Of a stretch of DNA of 64,000 nt, positions 8,973 through 19,188 are shown piece by piece. A program made the translations under genes and the position numbers. The notes below the pieces were generated by a model. The model worked only from the letters and a program-made list of their open reading frames with translations, was not told the origin of the DNA and did not search any database. Position 1 is the first letter of the stretch. Each line of letters starts with the position of its first letter. This DNA is from an uncultured Flavobacteriaceae bacterium (GTDB lineage Bacteria > Bacteroidota > Bacteroidia > Flavobacteriales > Flavobacteriaceae), in the NCBI GenBank assembly GCA_905479065.1, contig CAJQLB010000019.1, positions 1 through 64,000 of the forward strand, in the 5' to 3' direction.

Positions 8973-10265
8973 TTAATTATTCATTAAATCTTCTATTTCT
9001 TCAATATCAATAGGAATATTTCGCATTAAATTAAAGGGAGCGCCACTATCGTTAATTACAACGTCATCTTCTAATCTTATCCCCATATTTTCGTTTGGAA
9101 TATATATCCCGGGTTCTACGGTAAATACCATATTTGCCTTCATGGATGTTTTTAAAGCTCCATAATCATGAGTGTCAAGACCCATATGATGTGATGTCCC
9201 ATGCATGAAATATTTTTTATAGGCTGGCCATTTAGGGTCCTCGTTCTGAACATCTACCTTATCAATAAGTCCTAGCCCTAATAATTCTGATGTCATTAAT
9301 TTACCAACTTCAATATGATATTGCGCCCAATCTGTTCCTGGGGTTAACATCTTTGTAGCTTCACTTTTAACTCTAAAAACCGCATTATAAACAGCGCGTT
9401 GACGCTCTGAAAAACGACCATTTACCGGTATTGTTCTTGTCATATCACTGCTGTAATTTGCATATTCTGCTCCAACGTCCATTAACAACATGTCACCATC
9501 CAAACATTGTTGATTATTTTCGATATAATGCAATACACAAGCGTTAAAGCCAGAACCTATAATCGGTGTGTAAGCAAATCCTCGTGATCTGTTGCTTAAA
9601 AACTCATGTGCATATTCGGCTTCAATTTCATACTCCATTACACCTGGCTTAACATAGTTTAAAACACGACGAAATCCTTTTTCTGTTATGTCACATGCTT
9701 TTTGAATTAATGCAATTTCTTCAGATTCTTTAACACCTCTTAAACACTCCATTATTGGAAAACTTCTAGCATAAGAATGTGCAGAAAATTTGCCTTTAAC
9801 CTTTTTTATGAAGCGGTCTTCACGGGTTTCTATTTCAACCGTTTGTCGATAATGCTCATTTGTATTAAAATAAATGGTTTGCACTTCAGACATTAAACTT
9901 TGAAATATTCTATCAAATTCTGACAACCAATACACTGTTTTTATACCTGAAACCTCAGTCGCCATTTCCTTGGTTAGTTTTGAGCCTTCCCATATAGCAA
10001 TATGGGCATTGGTTTCTCGAATAAAAAGAATTTCTCTATGTCTAATTTCAATTGCGTCTGGGAATATCAATAATATGGTTTCCTCCTGATCTGCACCACT
10101 TAAGTAAAAAATATCACGCTGTTGATGAAATGGGAGTGAACTATCTGCACCTGTGGTAAACACATCATTGGAATTAAATACGGCTAGAGAATTAGACATC
10201 ATTTTTGAAGCAAATTTTGCTCTATTTCTAATAAAAAGTTGATTGGTGATGGTATGATACTTCAT
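8973..10265 (-). CDS. pepP: Aminopeptidase P family (Xaa-Pro aminopeptidase, M24B)
   Basis: A 430-residue cytoplasmic metallopeptidase that removes an N-terminal residue before proline. The N-terminal AMP_N domain covers about residues 1-140 (SNSLAVFNSNDV ... HQQRDIFYLSGADQEE) and the pita-bread M24 domain follows. Metal ligands are visible as Asp in LLMDVGAEY, Asp in SSDMTRTIPV, His in MHGTSHHMGLDTHD, and Glu in FTVEPGIYIP and GIRLEDDVVI. I chose the ATG at 10265 (MKYHTITNQLF) over an in-frame start 57 codons upstream, because the upstream extension is Cys-rich, unlike the family, and contains a TAnnTTTG box. It is divergent from the sortilin-like gene. Confidence 0.95.
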   Translation of the reverse strand: MKYHTITNQLFIRNRAKFASKMMSNSLAVFNSNDVFTTGADSSLPFHQQRDIFYLSGADQEETILLIFPDAIEIRHREILFIRETNAHIAIWEGSKLTKEMATEVSGIKTVYWLSEFDRIFQSLMSEVQTIYFNTNEHYRQTVEIETREDRFIKKVKGKFSAHSYARSFPIMECLRGVKESEEIALIQKACDITEKGFRRVLNYVKPGVMEYEIEAEYAHEFLSNRSRGFAYTPIIGSGFNACVLHYIENNQQCLDGDMLLMDVGAEYANYSSDMTRTIPVNGRFSERQRAVYNAVFRVKSEATKMLTPGTDWAQYHIEVGKLMTSELLGLGLIDKVDVQNEDPKWPAYKKYFMHGTSHHMGLDTHDYGALKTSMKANMVFTVEPGIYIPNENMGIRLEDDVVINDSGAPFNLMRNIPIDIEEIEDLMNN

Positions 10266-10282
10266 TGCAAAGAATTTATAAA

Positions 10283-10311
10283 CAAATGTAATCATTAAGA
10301 ATGAACAGCAA
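10283..10311 (-). promoter_or_regulatory. Candidate promoter of pepP
   Basis: On the minus strand TTG (10309-10311), an 18-nt spacer and TACATTTG (10283-10290) match the Bacteroidota TTG/TAnnTTTG pattern. The box ends 17 nt before the chosen ATG, which supports the 10265 start. Confidence 0.55.
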
Positions 10312-10453
10312 TCAATTAAACTTTCTTGTTGAAAACAACTAACGATCTGCTTGCAACTTGAATAATTACACAACATGTAATTCTTCCTATGTACAAAGTT
10401 TTGATTGTTTAAACTAGTTTGATTAATTTCATTCAAAATTTAAATTTTTGAAA

Positions 10454-13231
10454 ATGAAAAATATTTTTCTTCTGTTAATCTTCTTATTCGTCAATTCTTA
10501 TACAGTGGTTTCACAACAGTCTCTAGTTAAAAATGTTCCGTTTACAAACATTGGTCCCACAATAATGAGCGGACGTGTAGTAGATTTTGATGTTAACCCA
10601 AATAATCCTAATGAGTTTTATGTAGCTTATGCTTCAGGAGGATTGTGGTACACCAATAACAACGCAACCTCATTTGTATCAATTGCAGATAATGCTCCAA
10701 CTCAAAACATGGGTGATATTGCTGTTGATTGGGATTCCGAAACGATATGGGTTGGAACTGGAGAAAGCAACTCTTCCCGATCCTCTTACGCAGGAGTTGG
10801 AGTTCTAAAGAGTATGGACAAAGGAAAGACATGGACAAATGTTGGATTAACAGATTCTCATCATATTGGAAGAGTTGTTATTAATAAAAACAACACAAAT
10901 GAAGTGGTGGTTGGTGTAGTTGGTCATCTCTACACTTCAAACTCAGAGCGGGGAATATTCAAAACAGTTGATGGAGGAAAAACGTGGAATAATGTGCTAT
11001 TTATAAATGATGATGTTGGAATTATTGACATTAGTGTTTCACCAACAAACCCAAATATCATGTTTGCTTCGAGTTGGGAACGCAACAGAAAGGCTTGGAA
11101 TTTTGATGGAGATGGTGAAAATTCTGCTATTTACAAGAGCACAGATGCAGGAGACACCTGGGCTAAAGTAACCACCGATGAATCTGGATTCCCCGTTGGA
11201 AAGGGTATTGGTCGAATCGGGTTAACTATGTTCAATAACAACACCATTTACGCTATTCTCGATAATCAATTTCGCCGCCCAGAGCGACCTAAAGATACTG
11301 GCTCTGGTTTACAAAAAGGTGCTTTTACAAAGATGAGTGTTGCAGCTTTTTCAAAATTGGACAATGAAGAATTAAATCAGTACTTAAGGCGTCATCGATT
11401 TGCATTGAAATATTCAGCTGCTACTATTAAAAAAGCTGTTCAAGAGGGATCTGTAAAGCCTAGTGATTTGGCATTGTACATTGAGAATGCAAATTCTAAC
11501 TTATTTAATTCTCAGGTAATAGGCGCAGAAGTCTATAAATCAAGTGATGGAGGCCTCTCTTGGGAAAAAACGCACAAGGATTATATAGACGGCCTCTACA
11601 ATTCCTATGGCTATTATTTTGGTGTAATTGCTGTACATCCAATGAATCAAAATCATATTTATATATTGGGTGTTCCACTTTTAAAATCTGTTGATGGTGG
11701 ATTAACCTTTCAGTCTATTGGAAAAGAAAATGTGCACAGTGATCATCAAGCCATTTGGCTAAATCCAAAAGTTGAAGGACATCTTATTAATGGAAATGAT
11801 GGCGGAGTCAATATTTCTTATGACAATGGTAAGAATTGGACAAAAAACAATTCTCCTGCTGTTGGGCAATTCTATTACATTACCGTTGACAATCAAAATC
11901 CTTATAATGTATACGGAGGTCTACAAGATAACGGTGTTTGGTTTGGTCCAAGTGATTACTCAGCATCGAAAAGCTGGGAGAGTAGAGGTCAATATCCATA
12001 CAAGGCTATTGGTGGGGGTGATGGAATGCAAGTACAAGTAGATTCTCGAAATCCTAACATTGTTTACTCTGGCTCACAATTTGGCAACTATTCACGTCAA
12101 AATTTAGAAACTGGAAAACGCATTCGAATTAATCCAAAACACCAATTAGGTGAAGCACCGTATCGTTACAATTGGCAAACACCCATATTGTTGTCTCCTC
12201 ACAATCAAGATATCCTGTATATGGGCGCAAATAAACTATTACGCTCCATGAATCAAGGAGAAGATTTTGAGGTTATTTCTGACGATTTAACAACTGGAGG
12301 TAAGAACGGTAACGTCCCTTATGGAACAATTACAACTATTTCTGAAAGTCCATTTCAATTTGGATTAATTTACACAGGTACTGACGATGGCTATATTAAT
12401 GTGACTAAAAACTCTGGTGTGGCTTGGACCAAAATTTCTAGCACGTTACCTCCAAACTTATGGGTGTCAAGAGTTATCGCATCTAGGCACAAGAAAAACA
12501 GGGTTTATGCAACTTTAAATGGATACCGACAAGATGACTTCAAGCCGTACGTTTTCATGAGTGAAGACTTTGGTAATACATGGAGTTCCATAAGCTCTAA
12601 CTTATCAAATACTGCTGCAGTAAATGTCATAAAAGAAGACTCATTCAACGAAGAATTATTGTTTATTGGGACTGATAATGGTACCTATGCAAGTTTTAAT
12701 AATGGAATTTCCTGGGAAGCATTTTCTGAGGGCCTGCCAAATGTGGCGGTCCATGATTTGGTTATTCAGGAAGAAGCGCAAGATCTATTGGTGGGAACCC
12801 ACGGAAGAAGCATTTACAAAGCAAAAATTACTTCCTTACAGCAGCATGGAAAAATTGGAAACAAAGACTTGATTATTTTTGATATTAAGCCCATCAAATC
12901 ATCAAGAAGATGGGGTATGTCATGGAATCAATTTTACCCCGCTTTCGAGCCAGAGTTAATGATTGAATATTTTTCCAAAAATAGTGATCGTTTAGATATT
13001 AAAATATTTTCTGAAAAAGGCACCTTGTTAAATAAAATTCCTGTCAGTGTAGATGCAGGATACAACTATACTTCTTATGATTTAACTATAACAACCACTG
13101 CAAAGAGAGAACTCTTAACAGAAGATCCTAAGTCAGGTGTTACAGAAGCACAAAATGGTAAAATTTATTTAACAAAAGGCACTTACACGATAGATATTGG
13201 AGGTGAAACATCTATCTTAAAAATAAAATAG
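10454..13231 (+). CDS. Secreted sortilin/VPS10-like BNR-repeat protein (glycosyl-hydrolase-like)
   Basis: A 925-residue exported protein. The signal peptide ends near SYTVVSQQ. The body is beta-propeller-like, with many Asp-box/BNR motifs (S-x-D-x-G-x-T-W type): SMDKGKTW, TVDGGKTW, STDAGDTW, SSDGGLSW, SVDGGLTF, SYDNGKNW, SEDFGNTW. This is the layout of the sortilin-like proteins that flavobacterial genomes often label glycosyl hydrolase; catalytic activity is not shown by the sequence. The last residues (GTYTIDIGGETSILKIK) look like a terminal beta-strand, but no full type IX sorting domain is visible. The ATG at 10454 follows an in-frame TTG by two codons. The 188-nt divergent gap to pepP holds the pepP promoter but no exact -7 box for this gene. 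Confidence 0.85.
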   Translation: MKNIFLLLIFLFVNSYTVVSQQSLVKNVPFTNIGPTIMSGRVVDFDVNPNNPNEFYVAYASGGLWYTNNNATSFVSIADNAPTQNMGDIAVDWDSETIWVGTGESNSSRSSYAGVGVLKSMDKGKTWTNVGLTDSHHIGRVVINKNNTNEVVVGVVGHLYTSNSERGIFKTVDGGKTWNNVLFINDDVGIIDISVSPTNPNIMFASSWERNRKAWNFDGDGENSAIYKSTDAGDTWAKVTTDESGFPVGKGIGRIGLTMFNNNTIYAILDNQFRRPERPKDTGSGLQKGAFTKMSVAAFSKLDNEELNQYLRRHRFALKYSAATIKKAVQEGSVKPSDLALYIENANSNLFNSQVIGAEVYKSSDGGLSWEKTHKDYIDGLYNSYGYYFGVIAVHPMNQNHIYILGVPLLKSVDGGLTFQSIGKENVHSDHQAIWLNPKVEGHLINGNDGGVNISYDNGKNWTKNNSPAVGQFYYITVDNQNPYNVYGGLQDNGVWFGPSDYSASKSWESRGQYPYKAIGGGDGMQVQVDSRNPNIVYSGSQFGNYSRQNLETGKRIRINPKHQLGEAPYRYNWQTPILLSPHNQDILYMGANKLLRSMNQGEDFEVISDDLTTGGKNGNVPYGTITTISESPFQFGLIYTGTDDGYINVTKNSGVAWTKISSTLPPNLWVSRVIASRHKKNRVYATLNGYRQDDFKPYVFMSEDFGNTWSSISSNLSNTAAVNVIKEDSFNEELLFIGTDNGTYASFNNGISWEAFSEGLPNVAVHDLVIQEEAQDLLVGTHGRSIYKAKITSLQQHGKIGNKDLIIFDIKPIKSSRRWGMSWNQFYPAFEPELMIEYFSKNSDRLDIKIFSEKGTLLNKIPVSVDAGYNYTSYDLTITTTAKRELLTEDPKSGVTEAQNGKIYLTKGTYTIDIGGETSILKIK

Positions 13232-13383
13232 TGGTGTATAAAGATCAAGTATTATAACATAAAAAAACTCCAATTAATATCGTCAAACATCACATGAATT
13301 TTAAATTTTGAGGCGTTCGGCACACAACTTGTCCTAAAACCCTTGTTATATCTACTTTAAATTTTAATAAAACGACTCTTAAA

Positions 13384-13415
13384 TTTGTGTTGTTTCTAAG
13401 TGAGCAGTACCTTTG
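13384..13415 (+). promoter_or_regulatory. Promoter of the sdhCAB operon
   Basis: TTTG (13384-13387), a 20-nt spacer and TACCTTTG (13408-13415) match the Bacteroidota -33/-7 consensus closely. The box ends 27 nt before the sdhC ATG at 13443. It also rules out the in-frame TTG at 13413, which lies inside the -7 box. The rest of the 13232-13442 gap shows no gene. Confidence 0.75.
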
Positions 13416-13442
13416 CTCTCCGTAGAAACTAATTCGATTCAT

Positions 13443-14123
13443 ATGAGTGGATTTTTTAAATCATCAGTAGGAAGAAAAGTAGCCATGGCACTATCCGCTT
13501 TTTTTCTAATGTTTTTTATTTTACAACATTTTGCCATCAATATTTTATCAGTTTTTAATCCAGATTTGTTTAACGAAGTATCCCATTTCATGGGAACCAA
13601 CCCACTAGTCCAATTTGTCTTACAACCTATTTTAATTTTTGGTGTTGTGTTTCATTTCACTATGGGTTTTATATTAGAATTAAAAAATAGATCTGCCAGA
13701 AGTATTTCATATGCCGTGAATAATGGAAATGCAAATTCAAGTTGGATGAGCAGAAATATGATTTACAGTGGTGGTTTTATTTTAATATTCTTAGTCATTC
13801 ATTTTATTGACTTTTGGATACCAGAATTAAATATCAAATATGTAATAGGAGACACCTCCGGCTTATTGGCTGACGGTAATTATAGATATTTCGAAGAGCT
13901 TCAACATAAATTTGTTCCAATTTGGCGAGTTATACTCTACTGTATTGGATTTGTATTTTTAGCTTTACATCTATTACACGGTTTTAACTCAGCATTTCAA
14001 TCAATTGGTGCCAATAATAAATACACAAAATCTATTAAAGGCATAGGCAAGGCTTACGCTGTTTTAATTCCTCTTGGTTTTATCATAATAGCTTGCTTCC
14101 ACCATTTAACTTACACACACTAA
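13443..14123 (+). CDS. sdhC: Succinate dehydrogenase cytochrome b subunit
   Basis: The membrane anchor of complex II, 226 residues with five predicted transmembrane helices: [76 protein letters not shown] and [19 protein letters not shown]. Histidines inside the helices (in LQHFA, VFHFT, VIHFID, LHLLHG) are the likely ligands of two b hemes. This is the single-anchor, di-heme (type B) arrangement found in Bacteroidota, where menaquinone is the electron partner. Starts [18 protein letters not shown], typical of the family. The stop lies 11 nt before sdhA. Confidence 0.95.
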   Translation: MSGFFKSSVGRKVAMALSAFFLMFFILQHFAINILSVFNPDLFNEVSHFMGTNPLVQFVLQPILIFGVVFHFTMGFILELKNRSARSISYAVNNGNANSSWMSRNMIYSGGFILIFLVIHFIDFWIPELNIKYVIGDTSGLLADGNYRYFEELQHKFVPIWRVILYCIGFVFLALHLLHGFNSAFQSIGANNKYTKSIKGIGKAYAVLIPLGFIIIACFHHLTYTH

Positions 14124-14134
14124 ATCATACAAGT

Positions 14135-16132
14135 ATGGCTTTAGATTCAAAAATTCCTGAAGGTCCGTTAGCTGATAAATGGACAACGCATAAAAATAAT
14201 ATAGATCTTGTTAATCCAGCAAATAAACGCTTGATTGATGTAATAGTAGTTGGTACGGGTTTGGCCGGTGGATCAGCAGCAGCAACATTAGCCGAGTTGG
14301 GGTACAATGTGAAAGCATTTTGTTTTCAAGATTCTCCGAGAAGGGCACATTCAATTGCAGCTCAAGGAGGAATCAATGCCGCCAAAAACTATCAAGGTGA
14401 CGGAGATTCAACCTATCGTCTTTTTTACGATACGGTAAAAGGGGGAGATTACCGCTCAAGAGAAGCCAATGTGCATCGATTAGCTGAAGTCTCAACAAAT
14501 ATTATTGATCAGTGTGTGGCACAAGGTGTCCCTTTTGCCAGAGATTACGGTGGTCTACTTGACAATCGCTCTTTTGGTGGTGTCTTGGTATCAAGAACTT
14601 TCTACGCCAAAGGTCAAACTGGTCAGCAACTGTTGTTGGGAGCTTACTCAGCAATGAATCGGCAAATAGGACGTGGAAAAATAAAAATGTACAACCGACA
14701 TGAAATGTTGGATGTTGTAATTGTTGACGGAAAAGCGCGAGGGATAATAACAAGAAACCTTGTGACTGGAGAAATTGAGAGGCATTCAGCCCATGCTGTA
14801 GTTCTTGGTTCTGGAGGATATGGAAACGTTTTCTATCTTTCTACAAACGCTATGGGAAGTAATGTTACAGCCGCTTGGAAGGCTCATAAGCGCGGTGCCT
14901 ATTTTGCAAATCCATGTTATACTCAAATCCATCCAACATGTATTCCCGTATCTGGTGATCATCAATCAAAGCTAACCCTAATGTCAGAATCGTTGAGGAA
15001 TGATGGTAGAATTTGGGTTCCAAAAAAATTAGAAGATGCAAAAGCTATTCAAAATAAAACATTAAAACCAACAGAAATCACAGAAGAGAATAGAGATTAT
15101 TTTTTAGAAAGACGTTATCCCGCCTTTGGAAATCTAGTCCCACGAGATGTCGCCTCAAGAGCTGCTAAAGAACGATGTGATGCCGGATTTGGAGTTAATG
15201 CTACTGGTGAAGCAGTCTTTCTGGACTTTGCCGCTGCGATTATTCGCTATGGTAAGGAACAAGCGCACATTAAAGGATTAGATGAAAATGACACTGAGAT
15301 TATAGATAAACTCGGTAAAGATATTGTAAAGAGTAAATATGGGAATTTATTTCAGATGTATGAAAAAATCGTTGACGAAAACCCATATGAAACACCCATG
15401 ATGATTTATCCTGCTGTTCACTACACAATGGGAGGTATTTGGGTCGATTATAATTTACAAACAACCGTGCCTGGCTTGTTCGCTATTGGTGAAGCAAATT
15501 TCTCAGATCATGGAGCTAATCGACTCGGTGCCTCAGCACTTATGCAAGGGTTAGCTGATGGGTATTTCGTACTTCCTTATACGATTGGTAATTATCTTTC
15601 TGATGACATTAGAACAGGTCCAATTTCAACAGATTCAAAGGAATTTGAAGAAGCCGAAGCCAATGTAAAAAAACAGGTTAATCATTTCATTCAAAACAAC
15701 GGATCAAAATCCGTCGATTATTTTCACAAAAAATTAGGTAAAATCATGTGGAATAAGTGTGGCATGGCGCGTAATGAAAAAGATTTAAAAGATGCAATAA
15801 GAGAGATCTCTGAGTTAAGAAATGAGTTTTGGAAAGAGGTTAAGGTCCCTGGTGAATCAAACGAATTCAATGAAGAACTCGCAAAAGCTGGACGAGTTGC
15901 AGATTTTCTAGAGCTCGGTGAATTATTTGCGAAAGACGCTCTTGTGCGTGAAGAATCTGCAGGAGGACACTTTCGAGAAGAGTATCAAACCAAGGAAGGT
16001 GAAGCACAACGAAGAAAAGAATTTCAATTCGTATCTGCATGGGAATACAATGGTGAGCCTAAAGACGCAAAACTTCATAAAGAAAATTTAACTTACAAAA
16101 ACATAGAGGTTAAAGAACGTTCCTACAAATAA
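14135..16132 (+). CDS. sdhA: Succinate dehydrogenase / fumarate reductase flavoprotein subunit
   Basis: The 665-residue catalytic subunit converts succinate to fumarate and transfers electrons through covalently bound FAD. Visible are the dinucleotide fold [20 protein letters not shown] near residues 35-54, the FAD-attachment region [15 protein letters not shown] with the linking His, the active-site regions around IHPTCIP and [13 protein letters not shown], and the C-terminal FAD-binding block [20 protein letters not shown]. The start at 14135 ([16 protein letters not shown]) is family-like; an upstream in-frame start at 14093 would overlap sdhC. Second gene of sdhCAB. Confidence 0.97.
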   Translation: MALDSKIPEGPLADKWTTHKNNIDLVNPANKRLIDVIVVGTGLAGGSAAATLAELGYNVKAFCFQDSPRRAHSIAAQGGINAAKNYQGDGDSTYRLFYDTVKGGDYRSREANVHRLAEVSTNIIDQCVAQGVPFARDYGGLLDNRSFGGVLVSRTFYAKGQTGQQLLLGAYSAMNRQIGRGKIKMYNRHEMLDVVIVDGKARGIITRNLVTGEIERHSAHAVVLGSGGYGNVFYLSTNAMGSNVTAAWKAHKRGAYFANPCYTQIHPTCIPVSGDHQSKLTLMSESLRNDGRIWVPKKLEDAKAIQNKTLKPTEITEENRDYFLERRYPAFGNLVPRDVASRAAKERCDAGFGVNATGEAVFLDFAAAIIRYGKEQAHIKGLDENDTEIIDKLGKDIVKSKYGNLFQMYEKIVDENPYETPMMIYPAVHYTMGGIWVDYNLQTTVPGLFAIGEANFSDHGANRLGASALMQGLADGYFVLPYTIGNYLSDDIRTGPISTDSKEFEEAEANVKKQVNHFIQNNGSKSVDYFHKKLGKIMWNKCGMARNEKDLKDAIREISELRNEFWKEVKVPGESNEFNEELAKAGRVADFLELGELFAKDALVREESAGGHFREEYQTKEGEAQRRKEFQFVSAWEYNGEPKDAKLHKENLTYKNIEVKERSYK

Positions 16133-16140
16133 CAAATGCT

Positions 16141-16884
16141 ATGAATTTAACACTACAAATATGGCGTCAAAAAAATGCCAAAACAAAGGGAAAAATTGTA
16201 GAATATCCTATTAAAGATATTTCACCTGACATGTCTTTTCTTGAAATGTTAGATGTTCTAAACAGTCAATTAATTACTCTAGGAGAAGAACCAGTAGCTT
16301 TCGATCACGATTGTAGAGAAGGGATTTGCGGTTCTTGTTCTTTATACATTAATGGTGAAGCTCACGGACCAGACCGTCGGGTAACCACTTGCCAATTACA
16401 CATGAGAAAATTTAAAGATGGTGATACTATTTTTATTGAACCGTTTCGTGCGAAAGCCTTTCCAGTTATCAAGGACTTAATTGTTGATCGTTCTGCATTT
16501 GATCGGATTCAACATGCAGGAGGTTTTATTTCTGTTAATACTTCAGGTAATACTCAAGATGGAAATGCCATTCCAATTTCAAAACATGATGCTGACACTG
16601 CAATGGATGCGGCGACGTGTATTGGTTGTGGGGCTTGTGTTGCAACTTGTAAAAATTCGTCAGCGATGCTATTTGTTGGAGCAAAAGTTTCACAGTATGC
16701 TTTACTCCCACAGGGTCAAGTAGAAGCTACTAATCGTGTTGAAAATATGGTAGCACAAATGGATCTTGAAGGATTTGGGAATTGCACGAATACCGGAGCT
16801 TGCGAAATTGAGTGTCCCAAAGGAATTTCTTTAGAGAATATAGCTCGAATGAATAGAGAACTTATGAAAGCCAGTTTAAAATAA
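16141..16884 (+). CDS. sdhB: Succinate dehydrogenase iron-sulfur subunit
   Basis: A 247-residue electron-transfer subunit. The N-terminal 2Fe-2S ferredoxin domain has Cys in [13 protein letters not shown] and VTTCQLH. The C-terminal domain carries [14 protein letters not shown] and [16 protein letters not shown], the ligands of the 4Fe-4S and 3Fe-4S clusters. It lies 8 nt after sdhA and closes the operon. Its clusters would depend on the SUF system at 21.5-28.3 kb. Confidence 0.97.
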   Translation: MNLTLQIWRQKNAKTKGKIVEYPIKDISPDMSFLEMLDVLNSQLITLGEEPVAFDHDCREGICGSCSLYINGEAHGPDRRVTTCQLHMRKFKDGDTIFIEPFRAKAFPVIKDLIVDRSAFDRIQHAGGFISVNTSGNTQDGNAIPISKHDADTAMDAATCIGCGACVATCKNSSAMLFVGAKVSQYALLPQGQVEATNRVENMVAQMDLEGFGNCTNTGACEIECPKGISLENIARMNRELMKASLK

Positions 16885-16915
16885 TTAAAAGTGTGATTTC
16901 TAATTTAGACTGTGC

Positions 16916-17872
16916 ATGAAAAAACTCATATTACGCTGCTCATATGTGTTCGTCATAACACTTACTAGTGCAGCCCTACATGGGCAAGAAAACAACAAGC
17001 AATCCTCTACCTCTAACTTGGACATTGAAAATGATTTATTTGATGCCAAAGCGCTTATGCAACGTGTCAAATTTTTGTCTTTAGATTCTCTAGAAGGTAG
17101 AAAAACTGGAGAGCGTGGTAACCTTATTGCCAGAAACTACATCATTGAGCTATTCAAAAAATATGACATTGATCCTTTTTCAAATAATTACTTACAACCC
17201 TTTAGTTTTAAAAATCGTCGTGATAACAAAACTTATCAAGCAGCCAATATTTTAGGCTTGATAAGAGGTAGTCAATACCCAGAAAAATATATTGTTCTTT
17301 CAGCGCATTATGATCATGTTGGTATTATTAATGGTGCTATATATAATGGTGCCGATGATGACGCTTCAGGTGTCAGTGCCTTATTCGCCTTAATTGAATA
17401 CTTGGATAAAAATCCATTAAAATACTCAGTTATTATCGCTGCATTTGATGCTGAAGAACTTGGTCTTAAGGGTGCTCAACATTTTTTAAAATCCTTTCCT
17501 CAAGCAAAAGAAAACATTTTATTGAACATAAATTTGGACATGATTGGTAGGAATGATGACAACCAAATGTTTGTGGTTGGGGCAAATTTACATGAAGAGT
17601 TAAAGCCCTTAATTAATGACTTAAAGCTTCCTGAAAACTTTTACTTGTTGTCCGGTCATGACGGAACAGATAAAAAACAAAATTGGACATATTCATCAGA
17701 TCATGGAATATTTCACAAATCAAATATTCCTTTTTTATATTTTGGAGTCGAAGATCATGAAGACTATCATGAACCTACCGATGATTATGAAAATATTCAA
17801 AAAGTATTTTATACCAAAGCTGTCATGACTATTATATCTGTAGTCGAAAGAATTAATTACAGCTTGTATTAA
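16916..17872 (+). CDS. Secreted M28 family zinc aminopeptidase
   Basis: A 318-residue exported peptidase. The signal peptide runs to about residue 24 (VFVITLTSAALHGQ). The M28 metal and catalytic residues are all visible: H131 in SAHYDHVG, Asp in GADDDASG (147-149), the catalytic and ligand pair E180/E181 in DAEELG, D208 in NLDMIGR, and H285 in HEDYHEPTDD. It probably cleaves N-terminal residues from peptides in the periplasm or outside the cell. It follows sdhB by 31 nt without a clear promoter or terminator, so read-through from sdh is possible. Its last 4 nt overlap the end of the convergent brnQ. Confidence 0.92.
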   Translation: MKKLILRCSYVFVITLTSAALHGQENNKQSSTSNLDIENDLFDAKALMQRVKFLSLDSLEGRKTGERGNLIARNYIIELFKKYDIDPFSNNYLQPFSFKNRRDNKTYQAANILGLIRGSQYPEKYIVLSAHYDHVGIINGAIYNGADDDASGVSALFALIEYLDKNPLKYSVIIAAFDAEELGLKGAQHFLKSFPQAKENILLNINLDMIGRNDDNQMFVVGANLHEELKPLINDLKLPENFYLLSGHDGTDKKQNWTYSSDHGIFHKSNIPFLYFGVEDHEDYHEPTDDYENIQKVFYTKAVMTIISVVERINYSLY

Positions 17873-19149
17873 AAGTACTTCTCTTTTACTTTTAGACTAA
17901 CATTTACAATCATAAAGGTGGCCATAGAAGGTAATAACCATCCCAAGTTAAAGGATGAAAAAGGGATCTCTTCAAGAAGTGTTTTTAACCATGTCGTCAC
18001 ATTATCACTACTCAAAACATCCAAAAGACTAAACATTATGGTTACAACAATCACAGCCTTGAAAACGACATTTGATGCCCACTTGGGTGGAATAATATTA
18101 AGAAAAATCAATACAATCATGATTGGATAAGCAATCATTAAAACGGGTAAGGCAACATCAATGATATAACTCACATCCAGCTGTCCAATAAATACTCCTA
18201 TGAGACAGAACACGAGTACCATAAACACATATACATGTTTTGACTTTTTAAACAATCCTTGAAAGAAATCTGCAGTGCCAACAATGACAGCAACAGCAGT
18301 GGTAAAGCATGCTAAAGACATCAGGACACTTAGAGATATATTTCCAAATTTACCTAAAGTTCTCTTTGCTATTTCTTGGAGTAATTCAGACCTAGATATT
18401 TGATAGGGTAGCTCTATATTCAAAGTTGCCCCTAAATAAATAAGCCCCAAGTAAATTATCAATAAACAAAACATTGCAATACATCCCGAGCGTACAATGA
18501 CAATTCTTTTGTCATTAAAAGACGTATATCCTTTCAAGTTTAAAGATATAACAACAACACCTCCAGTCAATAATCCAGCAATAGCATCGTAGGTTTGGTA
18601 TCCCTCAAAAAACCCATTTAAAAATGGAGAATCTATTGTTACTAACCTGATGTCTTCTGATCCCGAAAACACTCCCACTCCGATGATAAATAATAAAATA
18701 ATAACAATAATGGGAGTTAGATATTTACCAAGAACATCTAATACTTTTCCTCTATTGAGAGCAAATAAGAATACTAAAGTAAAGTAAACACTACTTGTCA
18801 ATAATGAACCTGTTCCAAAAAATGGTTCAATAGCCATTTCATGAGTAACAGCAGCCGTTCGTGGTACAGGTAATAACACCGCAATTATATAAATACATAG
18901 GCTAAATAAAAGGCTAAATAAAGGAGAAACTTTATTTCCAAAGTCCAACATTGTCCCCTGAAGTCTTGCATGTGCAAGTAAGGCAGCTAAAGGAATCACA
19001 ACTGCAGAAAGAACAAACCCTAAAGCAACCAACCACCAATCAACTCCTGCGTTAAATCCTAAAAGTGGCGGTAATATGAGATTTCCTGCACCAAAAAATG
19101 CTGCAAATATAGCAAACCCAAACACATAGGTTTCTCTAGTTTTATTCAT
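17869..19149 (-). CDS. brnQ: Branched-chain amino acid cation symporter (LIVCS family)
   Basis: A 426-residue inner-membrane transporter with about 12 hydrophobic helices. The N-terminal FGFAIFAAFFGAGNLILPP and the VPRTAAVTHEMA segment are hallmarks of the BrnQ family, which imports leucine, isoleucine and valine with Na+ or H+. It is divergent from the alpha/beta hydrolase gene across only 39 nt, and tail-to-tail with the M28 peptidase gene with a 4-nt overlap. No -7 box is seen on its own strand. Confidence 0.94.
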   Translation of the reverse strand: MNKTRETYVFGFAIFAAFFGAGNLILPPLLGFNAGVDWWLVALGFVLSAVVIPLAALLAHARLQGTMLDFGNKVSPLFSLLFSLCIYIIAVLLPVPRTAAVTHEMAIEPFFGTGSLLTSSVYFTLVFLFALNRGKVLDVLGKYLTPIIVIILLFIIGVGVFSGSEDIRLVTIDSPFLNGFFEGYQTYDAIAGLLTGGVVVISLNLKGYTSFNDKRIVIVRSGCIAMFCLLIIYLGLIYLGATLNIELPYQISRSELLQEIAKRTLGKFGNISLSVLMSLACFTTAVAVIVGTADFFQGLFKKSKHVYVFMVLVFCLIGVFIGQLDVSYIIDVALPVLMIAYPIMIVLIFLNIIPPKWASNVVFKAVIVVTIMFSLLDVLSSDNVTTWLKTLLEEIPFSSFNLGWLLPSMATFMIVNVSLKVKEKYF

Positions 19150-19158
19150 AAAGTCATT

Positions 19159-19166
19159 TATCTTTG
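19159..19166 (+). promoter_or_regulatory. Candidate -7 box for the alpha/beta hydrolase gene
   Basis: TATCTTTG fits TAnnTTTG and ends 22 nt before the ATG at 19189, in the 39-nt divergent gap with brnQ. No TTG is found at the right -33 distance. Confidence 0.4.
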
Positions 19167-19188
19167 TCTAAGATAAACATTTCTATAT

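Noticed and set aside
10266-10436. 57-codon N-terminal extension of the Xaa-Pro aminopeptidase
   Set aside because: The extension is Cys-rich, unlike the family, and contains the predicted pepP promoter.
13413-13442. TTG start that would extend SdhC by 10 residues
   Set aside because: The TTG lies inside the -7 box TACCTTTG, so it cannot be translated from that promoter; the ATG at 13443 gives the family N terminus.
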